Assembly: GCA_963815285.1 (NCBI GenBank)
Contig: CAWFGB010000005.1
Span: forward strand, 1-64,000
DNA from: JACCSI01 sp963815285
Lineage (GTDB): Bacteria > Acidobacteriota > Vicinamibacteria > Vicinamibacterales > UBA2999
Direction of reading: 5' to 3'
DNA length: 64,000 bases
The position numbers and the translations under genes are program-made. Below the pieces are notes generated by a model. That model saw only the letters and a list, made by a program, of their open reading frames with translations. It made no database searches and was not told where the DNA came from. Positions 49,729-60,950 of the stretch are shown here, one piece after another; position 1 is the stretch's first letter, and every line of letters starts with the position of its first letter.

Positions 49729-49766
49729 CCCTGTAGAGGCCGGTCGTCAGACCGGTCGAGACTGAC
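49729..49766. repeat. GTAGAGGCCGGTC repeat (family F)
   Basis: GTAGAGGCCGGTCGTCAGAC, then CGGTC, lies between nuoC and gmhA. An almost identical word is embedded in nuoL at 57224. Confidence 0.7.
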
Positions 49767-49768
49767 GC

Positions 49769-50335
49769 GTGACCGAATCGGAGATCTCGGCGCGACTGAA
49801 ACTGACGGCGGCCGCGCACGAGCGTCTTGCCGCGACCGGCGTCGCGGCCATCATCGCCGCAGGCGACGCAATGAAGACGGCGCTTGGCGGTGGCCGATCT
49901 ATTCTCGTGTTTGGCAACGGCGGGAGTGCGGCAGATGCACAGCACTTTGCCGCCGAACTCGTAGTTCGTTACGAACAGGATCGCCCGGGCCGATCGGCCA
50001 TCGCGCTGACAACCGACACGAGCATCCTCACGGCGGCAGGGAACGATCTCGGGTTCGAGCAGGTCTTCGCCCGTCAGATTGAGGCGCTTGGTCGTCCGGG
50101 TGACATCGCCCTGGCGATTTCGACGAGTGGCACGTCGCCCAACATCGTGCGGGCGATTGAAGCCGCCAACCGGCGCGGGCTGGTGTCGATTGCACTGACC
50201 GGACGCGACGGCGGCGACGCGGGGCAGCTCGCGAAGATTCACGTGAACGCGCCGGAAGCGCGAACCGCGCTGGCGCAGGAAGTTCACACCACGGTGCTTC
50301 ATCTGTGGTGTGAGCTCATCGACGGAGAGGGGTAG
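49769..50335 (+). CDS. gmhA: SIS-domain sedoheptulose-7-phosphate isomerase-like protein
   Basis: This 188-residue protein has one SIS domain: ILVFGNGGSAADAQHFAAEL, VRYEQDRPGRSAIALTTD, AISTSGTSPNIVRAIE and the late EVHTTVLHLWCELID, all as in GmhA. It would make D-glycero-D-manno-heptose 7-phosphate for lipopolysaccharide core. It starts at GTG 49769. Its position inside the nuo operon is unusual. Confidence 0.9.
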   Translation: MTESEISARLKLTAAAHERLAATGVAAIIAAGDAMKTALGGGRSILVFGNGGSAADAQHFAAELVVRYEQDRPGRSAIALTTDTSILTAAGNDLGFEQVFARQIEALGRPGDIALAISTSGTSPNIVRAIEAANRRGLVSIALTGRDGGDAGQLAKIHVNAPEARTALAQEVHTTVLHLWCELIDGEG

Positions 50336-50400
50336 CACGAACGCGAAGGGCACGAAGGACACGTCCTTTGTGGCCATCGTGACCATCGTGGCGGCCGCGG
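50336..50400. repeat. CACGAAGGACAC repeat between gmhA and nuoD (family B)
   Basis: It contains GCGAAGGGCACGAAGGACAC followed by GTCCTTTGTGGCCATCGTG. The 9-bp CACGAAGGA unit is the same as in lhr. The AAGGACACGTCCTT part is a palindrome. Confidence 0.7.
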
Positions 50401-50406
50401 GATTTT

Positions 50407-51588
50407 ATGGCAGAAGTCAGAACCGAGACGATGACCGTCAACATGGGGCCGCAGCACCCCAGCACGCATGGCGTGTTGAGGCTGGTGCTGGAGCTCGATG
50501 GCGAAACAGTCGTCGCCGTGGAGCCCACAGTCGGCTATCTCCACACCGGCATCGAGAAGACCGCCGAACAAAAAAAATGGCAGCAGGTGATCCCGCTCGT
50601 CGAGCGCATGGATTATCTCGACGCCCAGTCCAACAGCCTCGCGTTCGCTTTGTCGGTCGAGCAGCTCCTTGGCATCGAGATCCCGGAGCGCGTTCGGTGC
50701 ATTCGCGTCCTGATTGCGGAATTGCAGCGCATCAGCAGCCATCTGGTGTGGTTCGGCACGCATGCGATGGAGATCGGCGCGATCACCGGGATGCTCTACG
50801 CGTTCCGCGAACGCGAGATCCTCATGAACCTCAACGAGCTGCTCGCCGGGTTCCGTTTCTTCCCGAGCTACATCCGCGTTGGCGGATTGCGTGAAGACAT
50901 CCCGCGCGGCTTCAAGGAAGCCTGCACGGCGTTCCTCGATCGCTTCCCCGGCAAGCTCGATGAGTACGAAACGCTCATCACCAAGAATCCGATCTGGCTC
51001 GATCGCACCCGCGGCGTCGGCGTCATCACGCTGGAGGACTGCTACAACTGGGGCCTGTTTGGGCCCATTGCTCGCGCCGCCGGCGGTGACTACGACGTGC
51101 GCCGCGCGTTCCCATATTCGGATTACGACACGTTCGATTTCGACGTCATCGGCGCCTCGAACGGCGACGTCTACGATCGCTACATCGTCCGCGTCGCGGA
51201 GATGCGCGAAAGCGTCAAGATCTGCCGCCAGGCGCTTGATCGCATTGCCCCCGTCGGCGAGTGGGCCGTCAACGACCGGCGCATCGTGCCACCGCCCAAG
51301 GACGAAGTCTATACAGAGATGGAAGCGCTGATTCAGCACTTCCTCATCTATTCGCAAGGGTTCACGGTCCCGGCCGGTGAGGCCTATGTCCCGATCGAGG
51401 GCGCACGCGGTGAACGCGGTTGCTACGTGGTGTCCGACGGCGCGAACCGGCCATGGCGCGTGCACCTACGGGCGCCGAGCCTGATGGCCTGCCAGGCGCT
51501 GCACAAATTCATCGTCGGCGGGATGATCGCGGACGTGATTGCCGTGATCGGTTCGCTCGATGTCGTGATGGGAGACGTGGATCGATGA
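50407..51588 (+). CDS. nuoD: NADH-quinone oxidoreductase subunit D
   Basis: This 393-residue 49-kDa-type subunit has VNMGPQHPSTHGVLRL (quinone-site histidines), GYLHTGIEKTAE, SHLVWFGTHAMEIGA and the C-terminal GDVDR. It is complete. Its stop overlaps the next start (ATGA). Confidence 0.96.
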   Translation: MAEVRTETMTVNMGPQHPSTHGVLRLVLELDGETVVAVEPTVGYLHTGIEKTAEQKKWQQVIPLVERMDYLDAQSNSLAFALSVEQLLGIEIPERVRCIRVLIAELQRISSHLVWFGTHAMEIGAITGMLYAFREREILMNLNELLAGFRFFPSYIRVGGLREDIPRGFKEACTAFLDRFPGKLDEYETLITKNPIWLDRTRGVGVITLEDCYNWGLFGPIARAAGGDYDVRRAFPYSDYDTFDFDVIGASNGDVYDRYIVRVAEMRESVKICRQALDRIAPVGEWAVNDRRIVPPPKDEVYTEMEALIQHFLIYSQGFTVPAGEAYVPIEGARGERGCYVVSDGANRPWRVHLRAPSLMACQALHKFIVGGMIADVIAVIGSLDVVMGDVDR

Positions 51589-53552
51589 GCTTTCATCCGG
51601 TAATGCCCTACGGCACCGACCAGTGGCATCGCTCGAAGCGTGTCACGCTGCCGGAAGGACCTGACTTCCAGTTCACGGCCGAGATGCGCCGACGCTTCGA
51701 GGAATTCGCGGCGCACTACCCGCCCGAACACCGCCGGGCCGCGGTCCTGCACGCGCTCTACCTCGCGCAGGAGCAGCAGGGCTCTATCACGGCCAATGCT
51801 GCCCGCCACGTGGCGGACGTGATCGGCTGCACCACCGCCGATGTCGAAGACGTGGTCTCGTACTACGTGATGTTCTTCCGCAATCCGGTCGGCAAATTCG
51901 TATTGCAGGTGTGCACGACGCTGTCGTGCGCTGCCGCCGGCGCCGAGCGCGTCGTCGAGGAACTAGAGCATAAGCTCGGCATCAAGGCCGGGGAAACCGA
52001 TCCGACAGGCATGTTCACCATTCAGAAGATGGAATGCCTCGGCGCGTGCGACCGTGCGCCAGTGATGATGGTCAACAACCACGACTGGCACGAGAACCTC
52101 GCGCCGGAGAAGACGCCCGCGCTGGTGGATGCCATCCGCGCTCACGGAGTCAGGGCGCTCGGTGGCTGCCATCTCGCAATTGAAGGGCGCCCCGAAAGCG
52201 AGTGGAGGCACAAGACGACGACGCCGGTGAAGCCGAAAGGCATGCCCGAATACGAACCGGTGCTCACGAAGTACACGTTCACGCCCAACGGCTACACGCT
52301 CGATCACTATTTGAAGAACCAGCAGGGGTACGAGGGGCTGCGCAAGGCCATCGCCATGACGCCCGACCAGGTGGTCGACGCGGTCAAGGCCTCGGGATTG
52401 CGGGGCCGCGGCGGCGCCGGGTTTCCGACCGGCCTCAAGTGGCAGTTCGTGGACAAGAAGTCGCCGAACCCCAAGTACATCGTGTGCAACGCCGACGAAA
52501 GCGAGCCCGGCACGTTCAAGGATCACCTGCTGATGGAGCGCAACCCGCACTTGCTCATTGAGGGGTGCTTGATCGGGTGCTTCGCCATCGCCTCGAAGGC
52601 CGCCTATATCTACATCCGCGGCGAGTTCTTCCACATGCAGCACATCCTCGAGAACGCCATCGAGGACGCGCGTAGGGCAGGGTATCTCGGCAAGAACATC
52701 CTGGGCAGCGGCTTCGACTGCGAGGTCTACGTCCATCGCGGCGCGGGCGCGTACGAAGCGGGAGAGGAAACGGCGCTGCTCGAGTCGCTCGAGGGCAAAC
52801 GCGCGCAGCCCCGCTTCAAGCCGCCCTTCCCGGCGGTGGCCGGGTTGTGGGCGTGCCCGACGGCTGTCAACAACGTCGAGACGCTGTGCAACGTCCCGCT
52901 GATCCTGACGCGCGGCGTCGAGTGGTTCAGCGCGCTCGGTCCGGAAAAGAACGGCGGCCCGAAGTTGTTCTGCGTGAGCGGCCACGTCAAAAATCCGGGC
53001 GTGTTCGAAGCCCCGATGAAGGTCACTCTGCGCGAACTGATTGAGGGCTACGCCGGGGGCATGCGCGACGGCCACACGATGAAGGCGGTCATCCCGGGCG
53101 GATCCTCCGTGCCGATTCTGATGCCCGACCAACTGGACATCCCGGCGAGCTTCGACGATGTGCAAAGGGCGGGGTCGCTGCTCGGGTCTGCCGCCATCAT
53201 GGTGCTCGACGACACGACGGACATGGTCTGGCTGGCGGAAAACCTGCTGCACTTCTACCGTCACGAGTCATGCGGCAAATGCACGCCGTGCCGCGAGGGC
53301 ACCGACTGGCTCTATCGGCTGCTGAACCGCCTGATGCAGGGACAGGGGTCGGCCAAGGACATCGCCTTGCTCGAGAGCGTTGCCAATAACATCAATGGCA
53401 AGACCTTGTGCGCGTTCGGTGATGCCGCGGCTACGCCGGTGCTGACGACGCTCAAGTGGTTCCGCTCGGAGTTCGAGGCCTATGCCAAGGGGCAGGTGCC
53501 GGCGGCCGCGGACTATCGCGCCAAGGACCGGGAATCGGTGGGGGCACACTAA
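51585..53552 (+). CDS. nuoEF: NuoE-NuoF fusion of complex I
   Basis: It is one uninterrupted 655-residue frame. Residues 1-190 are NuoE: TTADVEDVVSYYVMFFRNPV and [2Fe-2S] cysteines in VCTTLSCAAAG and ECLGACDRAP. A linker (KTTTPVKPKGMPEYEP) leads to NuoF from about 225: GLRGRGGAGFPTGLKW (NADH/FMN loop), CNADESEPGTFKDHLLM, AGEETALLESLEGKRAQPR, and [4Fe-4S] site ESCGKCTPCREG. It accepts electrons from NADH onto FMN. E and F are normally separate proteins. Confidence 0.93.
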   Translation: MSFHPVMPYGTDQWHRSKRVTLPEGPDFQFTAEMRRRFEEFAAHYPPEHRRAAVLHALYLAQEQQGSITANAARHVADVIGCTTADVEDVVSYYVMFFRNPVGKFVLQVCTTLSCAAAGAERVVEELEHKLGIKAGETDPTGMFTIQKMECLGACDRAPVMMVNNHDWHENLAPEKTPALVDAIRAHGVRALGGCHLAIEGRPESEWRHKTTTPVKPKGMPEYEPVLTKYTFTPNGYTLDHYLKNQQGYEGLRKAIAMTPDQVVDAVKASGLRGRGGAGFPTGLKWQFVDKKSPNPKYIVCNADESEPGTFKDHLLMERNPHLLIEGCLIGCFAIASKAAYIYIRGEFFHMQHILENAIEDARRAGYLGKNILGSGFDCEVYVHRGAGAYEAGEETALLESLEGKRAQPRFKPPFPAVAGLWACPTAVNNVETLCNVPLILTRGVEWFSALGPEKNGGPKLFCVSGHVKNPGVFEAPMKVTLRELIEGYAGGMRDGHTMKAVIPGGSSVPILMPDQLDIPASFDDVQRAGSLLGSAAIMVLDDTTDMVWLAENLLHFYRHESCGKCTPCREGTDWLYRLLNRLMQGQGSAKDIALLESVANNINGKTLCAFGDAAATPVLTTLKWFRSEFEAYAKGQVPAAADYRAKDRESVGAH

Positions 53553-53555
53553 CCT

Positions 53556-54617
53556 ATGGGTGGCCTCGTCGATTTCCTGCTGCGGCCGGAGACGCTGATT
53601 TACGCCGGCATCGTCGGCGCGGTGTTCATGGGGCTGCAGCTTGGCGCAGCCGTCATGGTTTACGCCGAGCGCAAGGTTGCGGCCTATATGCAGCAGCGCA
53701 TGGGTCCGACGCTGGTCGGCCCGGCCGGCCTGTTCCAGCCGATCGCCGACATCGTCAAGCTGATTTTCAAGGAGGATCTGCGGCCCAAGGCCGCAGATAC
53801 GGCGTTGTTCCTGGCCGCGCCTGTGATCTCGGTCGCGGCCGCGTATGTCGCGTTCGCGCCGGTGCCGTTCGGCGCCGCGTCTACGTTCTTCGGTCTGCTC
53901 GACGAGCCGATTCCGCTGCTCGTTGCCGACATCAACGTGGCGGTGCTGGTCGTCTTCGCCGTGTCCTCGATGGGCGTCTACGGCATCGTGCTCGCCGGCT
54001 GGGCGAGCAACAGCAAGTACTCGCTCCTCGGCGGGCTGCGCAGCACGGCCCAGATGATCAGCTACGAGCTGTCGTTCGGCATGGCGCTCGCCACGGTCAT
54101 CCTGCTGGCCGACTCGATGTCGTTCAGGACGATCGTCAACCACCAGGCCGGCTACTTCTTCGACTTCATCCCGCGCTGGCACATCTTCTGGATGTTCCCG
54201 CTCGGGCTAGTAGCCTTCGGCATCTTCGCGATTGCGGGCATCGCCGAAACCAATCGCGCGCCCTTCGACTTTCCGGAGGCGGAGCAGGAGCTCGTAGCCG
54301 GCTACCACACCGAATACAGCAGCATGGCATTCGCCATGTTCTTCATGGCCGAATACATCAACATGATCACGGTGTCGGCGGTGGCCACGAACCTCTTTCT
54401 GGGCGGCTGGCATGGACCGTTTCTGCCGCCCGAATACGGCTGGATCTGGTTCCTCGCCAAGCTGGCGGTGCTGCTGTTCTGCTACTTGTGGCTGCGCTGG
54501 ACGCTGCCGCGCTTCCGCTACGACCAGTTGATGGCGTTCGGCTGGAAGTTCCTGTTGCCGGCCGCGACCGTCAACCTCATCGCCGTGGCGGCGGGAGTAC
54601 TCTACTTTGGGCTCTGA
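53556..54617 (+). CDS. nuoH: NADH-quinone oxidoreductase subunit H
   Basis: This 353-residue eight-helix subunit has GPAGLFQPIADIVKLIFKED, YELSFGMALATVILL and FAIAGIAETNRAPFDFPEAE, the quinone-entry loop. It directly follows nuoEF by three bases, where nuoG would usually lie. Confidence 0.96.
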   Translation: MGGLVDFLLRPETLIYAGIVGAVFMGLQLGAAVMVYAERKVAAYMQQRMGPTLVGPAGLFQPIADIVKLIFKEDLRPKAADTALFLAAPVISVAAAYVAFAPVPFGAASTFFGLLDEPIPLLVADINVAVLVVFAVSSMGVYGIVLAGWASNSKYSLLGGLRSTAQMISYELSFGMALATVILLADSMSFRTIVNHQAGYFFDFIPRWHIFWMFPLGLVAFGIFAIAGIAETNRAPFDFPEAEQELVAGYHTEYSSMAFAMFFMAEYINMITVSAVATNLFLGGWHGPFLPPEYGWIWFLAKLAVLLFCYLWLRWTLPRFRYDQLMAFGWKFLLPAATVNLIAVAAGVLYFGL

Positions 54618-55134
54618 GCAACTCGTTTTTTTCGCCTTTGCCGCCGTGACGGTGCTCGGGTCGCTGTTCGTCATCGTCCAGCGCAATCCGATCTACAGCG
54701 TCCTGGCGCTCATCGGCGCGTTCTTCGGCCTGTCGGGTCTCTACGTGCTGCTCGACGCACCCTTTGTGGCGATTGTTCAGATCATCATCTACGCCGGCGC
54801 CATCATGGTGCTGTTCCTGTTCGTGGTCATGCTCCTCAACGTGCCGCGTGAAGATGCCGCCGAGTGGGATCGCACGCATGTGCTCGACCGGCCCTGGCCT
54901 CGGCGGATCGGCGGGCTGCTCGCCCTGCTGCTGATTGGTCAGCTCGGGTGGGCGCTCTCGCGCACGCCTGGCATTGGCGACGGCGTCGGCCAGCGGACCG
55001 CGGGGATTTCTGATGTCGGCGAGCTCGGCCGGGTCCTGTTCACCGATTACATGTTCGCGTTCGAAGTCACTTCGATTCTGATTCTGGCGTCGATGGTGGG
55101 CGCCGTCGTCCTGGCGCGAAGGCAGAGCGAATGA
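54607..55134 (+). CDS. nuoJ: NADH-quinone oxidoreductase subunit J
   Basis: This 175-residue five-helix subunit has NPIYSVLALIGAFFGLSGLY and IIYAGAIMVLFLFVVMLLNV. The start is a TTG inside the end of nuoH. nuoI, usual before nuoJ, is missing. Confidence 0.94.
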   Translation: MGSEQLVFFAFAAVTVLGSLFVIVQRNPIYSVLALIGAFFGLSGLYVLLDAPFVAIVQIIIYAGAIMVLFLFVVMLLNVPREDAAEWDRTHVLDRPWPRRIGGLLALLLIGQLGWALSRTPGIGDGVGQRTAGISDVGELGRVLFTDYMFAFEVTSILILASMVGAVVLARRQSE

Positions 55135-55445
55135 ATTTTTCGCTGATTCCGTTGAGCTACTTCCTGATTCTGTCGGCGGTGCTGTTTGCCATCGGCGCGG
55201 CCGGGGTGTTCCTGCGCCGCAACCTGATCACGCTGCTGCTGTCGGTGGAGATCATGCTGAACGCCGTCAACCTGACGTTTGTCGCGTTCGGCCGGCAGTT
55301 CGGCACCGTGGACGGGCAGATCATCGTGTTCTTCGTCATGACGGTCGCGGCGGCCGAAGCCGCAGTTGGCTTGGCGCTGGTGATTGCGCTCTTTCGCCAT
55401 CGCGAGTCGCTCAACCCTGAAGCCTTCGCGTCGTTGAAGTGGTGA
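55131..55445 (+). CDS. nuoK: NADH-quinone oxidoreductase subunit K
   Basis: This 104-residue three-helix subunit has GVFLRRNLITLLLSVEIMLN (with the conserved membrane glutamates) and VAAAEAAVGLALVIALFRHR. Overlaps nuoJ by four bases. Confidence 0.96.
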   Translation: MNFSLIPLSYFLILSAVLFAIGAAGVFLRRNLITLLLSVEIMLNAVNLTFVAFGRQFGTVDGQIIVFFVMTVAAAEAAVGLALVIALFRHRESLNPEAFASLKW

Positions 55446-55449
55446 CCGC

Positions 55450-57732
<2,283 letters not shown>

Positions 57733-57737
57733 CGTTC

Positions 57738-59339
57738 TTGAACGGACTGCCGCTTCTGTCGATCGCGATCTGGCTCCCGGTGGTGGGGGCCGCGGTGCTG
57801 ATGCTCATCAGCAACCGGGATGGCCAACGGGACGGCCTGATTCGCAACGTGGCGCTTGGTGTCTCGTTGCTCACCTTTGCCGCCACGCTCGCGCTGTGGG
57901 CGGGCTTCGACATGAACGCCACGGCCGCGGAGTTTCAGTTCGTCGAGCGCCTGCCGTGGATCCCCGCGTTCGGCATCGAGTACTACCTCGGCATCGACGG
58001 GATGAGCCTGATGCTCATGCTGCTGACCGGGTTCCTCACCCCGATTTCCCTGCTGTCGTCCTGGGAGGGCATTCACAAGAAGGTCAAGGAGTTCTCGATC
58101 TTCATGCTCATGCTCGAGACGGCGATGCTGGGTGTCTTCGCCGCCCTTGATCTGTTCCTGTTCTACGTGTTCTGGGACTTCGTGCTCATCCCCATGTATT
58201 TCCTGATCGGCGTGTGGGGATACGAGCGGCGCATCTACGCGGCCGTGAAGTTCATCCTCTACACCATGGCGGGGAGCGTCCTGATGCTCATCGCCATCAT
58301 CGGGCTGTCGTGGCTGCACCAGCAGGCGAACGGGACCTACAGCTTCGACACCCTGCGGTTGTACGAGCTCGAGATCGCGGACAACCTGCAGTATTGGTTC
58401 TTCCTGGCGTTTGCCGTCGCCTTCCTGATCAAGGTTCCGCTGTTCCCGTTCCACACGTGGTTGCCGGATGCGCACGTCGAGGCGCCCACGCCCGGCTCGG
58501 TGATTCTGGCCGGCGTGATGCTCAAGATGGGCGGCTACGGCCTCATCAGGTTTGCCTTTCCGCTGTTTCCCGAGGCAGCGCTATACTTTGCGCCCTATCT
58601 CGCGGTCCTGTCGGTCATCGCCATCGTCTACGGCGCGCTGGTGGCGATGGTGCAGCCTGACATGAAGAAGCTGGTGGCCTACTCGTCGGTCAGCCACATG
58701 GGCTTCGTGGTGCTCGGCATCGCGGCGATGAACCTGCAGGCCGTCCAGGGTGCGACCTATCAGATGCTCGCGCACGGCGTCAGCACGGGCGCGTTGTTCT
58801 GTATCGTCGGCATGCTCTCGGACCGGCGGCACACGCGGTTGATCAGCGACTACGGCGGGATCAAAGCCATCGTGCCGCAACTGACCGCTGTGTCGCTCGT
58901 CATCACGCTGGCCTCGATCGGCTTGCCGGGCATGAACGGCTTCATCGGCGAGTTCCTGATCATGCTCGGCGCCTTCCGCTGGGATCCGCGCTTTGTCATC
59001 GTCGCGGCTCTGGGCGTGATTCTGTCGGCGGTCTACATGCTGTGGATGTTCCAGCGTGTCTACTACGGCGAGGTCACGCACGAGCACAACCGTCACATGC
59101 CGGACCTCAGCGTCCGCGAGTGGGCCGTGATCGGGCCGCTGGCCGCCGTGGCGATTTACATGGGCGTGTTCCCGAATGTCTTCCTGAAACCGATGGAGCC
59201 AGCGATTACGAGGATCGTGCAGCGGGTGGAACGGTTCGAGCCGCTTCAGGTGCGCCTCGCACCTGGCGCGCCCACACCTGCTGCACCAAGTGCACTTAGC
59301 GCAGCCAGTGCACCGCTGTCACCTCTGGGGGCACGGTGA
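57738..59339 (+). CDS. nuoM: NADH-quinone oxidoreductase subunit M
   Basis: This 533-residue antiporter-like subunit has EYYLGIDGMSLMLMLLTGFL, FHTWLPDAHVEAPTPGSVIL and KKLVAYSSVSHMGFVVLGIA. The last 30 residues (LAPGAPTPAAPSALSAASAP) are encoded by repeat-like DNA and are not part of the family. It starts at TTG 57738. Confidence 0.95.
   Translation: MNGLPLLSIAIWLPVVGAAVLMLISNRDGQRDGLIRNVALGVSLLTFAATLALWAGFDMNATAAEFQFVERLPWIPAFGIEYYLGIDGMSLMLMLLTGFLTPISLLSSWEGIHKKVKEFSIFMLMLETAMLGVFAALDLFLFYVFWDFVLIPMYFLIGVWGYERRIYAAVKFILYTMAGSVLMLIAIIGLSWLHQQANGTYSFDTLRLYELEIADNLQYWFFLAFAVAFLIKVPLFPFHTWLPDAHVEAPTPGSVILAGVMLKMGGYGLIRFAFPLFPEAALYFAPYLAVLSVIAIVYGALVAMVQPDMKKLVAYSSVSHMGFVVLGIAAMNLQAVQGATYQMLAHGVSTGALFCIVGMLSDRRHTRLISDYGGIKAIVPQLTAVSLVITLASIGLPGMNGFIGEFLIMLGAFRWDPRFVIVAALGVILSAVYMLWMFQRVYYGEVTHEHNRHMPDLSVREWAVIGPLAAVAIYMGVFPNVFLKPMEPAITRIVQRVERFEPLQVRLAPGAPTPAAPSALSAASAPLSPLGAR
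59248..59330 (+). repeat. GCACC-type repeat forming the nuoM tail (family A-like)
   Basis: Degenerate units GCACCTGGC, AGTGCACTTAGC and AGTGCACC extend the coding end of nuoM and give an Ala/Pro/Ser tail like the insert in allB. Confidence 0.55.
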
Positions 59340-60778
59340 TGTTCGCCGCTGAGTTCGACGCCGTCATCCCGGTCATCTGTCTGGCCATGGCCGGCCTTGC
59401 GGTGATGCTAGCCGAGTCCTTCCGACTCAAGAACGAATCCATGCCGCTCGGCGGGCTCGCGATCATTGGCTTGCTCGGCGCGGGCGCCGCGTCCATCTTC
59501 CTGTGGGATCGCAACGCCGCCAGCTTTGGTGTCGTGATTGCCGACAACTTCGCCCTGTTCGTCAACCTCGTGCTCGTAGCGGTCGGGCTGCTGACGGTGT
59601 TTTTCACCTCGCAGACCGCGGCCCGCGATGGCATCCCGGCAGGCGAGTTCTACAGCCTGATGCTCTTCGCCCTGGTCGGCATGATGCTGATGGTTCAGGC
59701 GTCGGACCTGCTGCTCCTCTTCCTCGCGCTTGAAACGATGTCGATTGCGGTCTACGTGCTGACCGGCATCCGGCGCGACAACTTTCCGGGCACCGAGGCG
59801 GCCTTCAAGTATTTCTTGCTCGGCGCGTTCGCCAGCGCGTTCTTTCTCTACGGCATTGCCTTCATTTACGGCATCACCGGCAGCACGAGCCTCGATCGCG
59901 TGGGATCGGTCATTGCGGCGCAGTCGATGAGCGGCAATCCGATGATCCTGCTGGCCGTGGGCCTGCTGCTCGTCGGCTTTGGCTTCAAGGTGGCCGCGGT
60001 GCCATTTCACATGTGGTCGCCCGATGCCTACGAAGGCGCGCCCGCGGTGGTCACCGGTTTCATGTCCACCGGCGTCAAGGCCGCGGCGGTCGCTGCGTTC
60101 GCGCGCGTGTTCCTGACCGCGCTCGAGCCGATGATTACCGAGTGGGCGCCGGTGTTGTGGGCGGTCGCAGCCGCGACGATGATCGTCGGCACCATCATGG
60201 GGGTGGCGCAGACCAGCCTCAAGCGGATGCTGGCGTACTCGAGCATCGCCCACGGCGGCTATTTGCTGGTCGGCATCGTCGCCGGCAACAACGTCGGCAA
60301 GGGCGCGATTCTGTTTTACCTGGCCGCGTACGCCATCACCAATCTCGGCGCGTTTGGCATCATCGCGCTCCTCGGGTCGCGCGAGCGTCCCAACGATGAC
60401 CTGCGCGACTACGCGGGCTTGTGGTATTCGCATCCGGCGCTGGCCACGCTGATGACCATCTTCCTGCTGTCGCTCGGCGGCTTCCCGCCGACCGCCGGCT
60501 TCATTGCGAAGTGGTATATCTTCAGCGCGGCGGTGGGCTCGGGGTATTACGGGCTCGCCATCATCGGCGTGTTGTCGAGCGTCATCTCGGTCTTCTTCTA
60601 CCTGCGGGTTGTCGTGATGATGTACATGTCGGAGCGCGACGCCCGCCCGCTGCCGGCGCCGATCACATCGCTGAGCATGGCGGCGCTGGCGATCTCGGTG
60701 ATCGCCGTCCTGTATCTCGGCGTGCTGCCGACGCGCGTGATCGACATCGCGCAGGCGTCGGTCGCGACGATCTTCTAG
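59336..60778 (+). CDS. nuoN: NADH-quinone oxidoreductase subunit N
   Basis: The protein has 479-480 residues (GTG 59336 or ATG 59339, overlapping the nuoM stop). It has GRLETMSIAVYVLTG-like SIAVYVLTGIRRDNFPGTEA, VPFHMWSPDAYEGAPAVVTG and KRMLAYSSIAHGGYLLVGIV. It is the last gene of the complex I operon. Confidence 0.95.
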   Translation: MMFAAEFDAVIPVICLAMAGLAVMLAESFRLKNESMPLGGLAIIGLLGAGAASIFLWDRNAASFGVVIADNFALFVNLVLVAVGLLTVFFTSQTAARDGIPAGEFYSLMLFALVGMMLMVQASDLLLLFLALETMSIAVYVLTGIRRDNFPGTEAAFKYFLLGAFASAFFLYGIAFIYGITGSTSLDRVGSVIAAQSMSGNPMILLAVGLLLVGFGFKVAAVPFHMWSPDAYEGAPAVVTGFMSTGVKAAAVAAFARVFLTALEPMITEWAPVLWAVAAATMIVGTIMGVAQTSLKRMLAYSSIAHGGYLLVGIVAGNNVGKGAILFYLAAYAITNLGAFGIIALLGSRERPNDDLRDYAGLWYSHPALATLMTIFLLSLGGFPPTAGFIAKWYIFSAAVGSGYYGLAIIGVLSSVISVFFYLRVVVMMYMSERDARPLPAPITSLSMAALAISVIAVLYLGVLPTRVIDIAQASVATIF

Positions 60779-60950
60779 TCGCCGCCTCGTCCACCGGGGG
60801 GCGGGCTTCAGCCACGCTTCCGCGCAAAAACCGCGACTTTACAGGGCCTGGCCCCGTGAGTACGCAGTTACGGCCACGTCGGGCGTTGGCTGGCGCGCGC
60901 CGCAGCGGCGCAGAAACTGCGACGTCACCGTAAAATCGCAGGCCTAGGTT

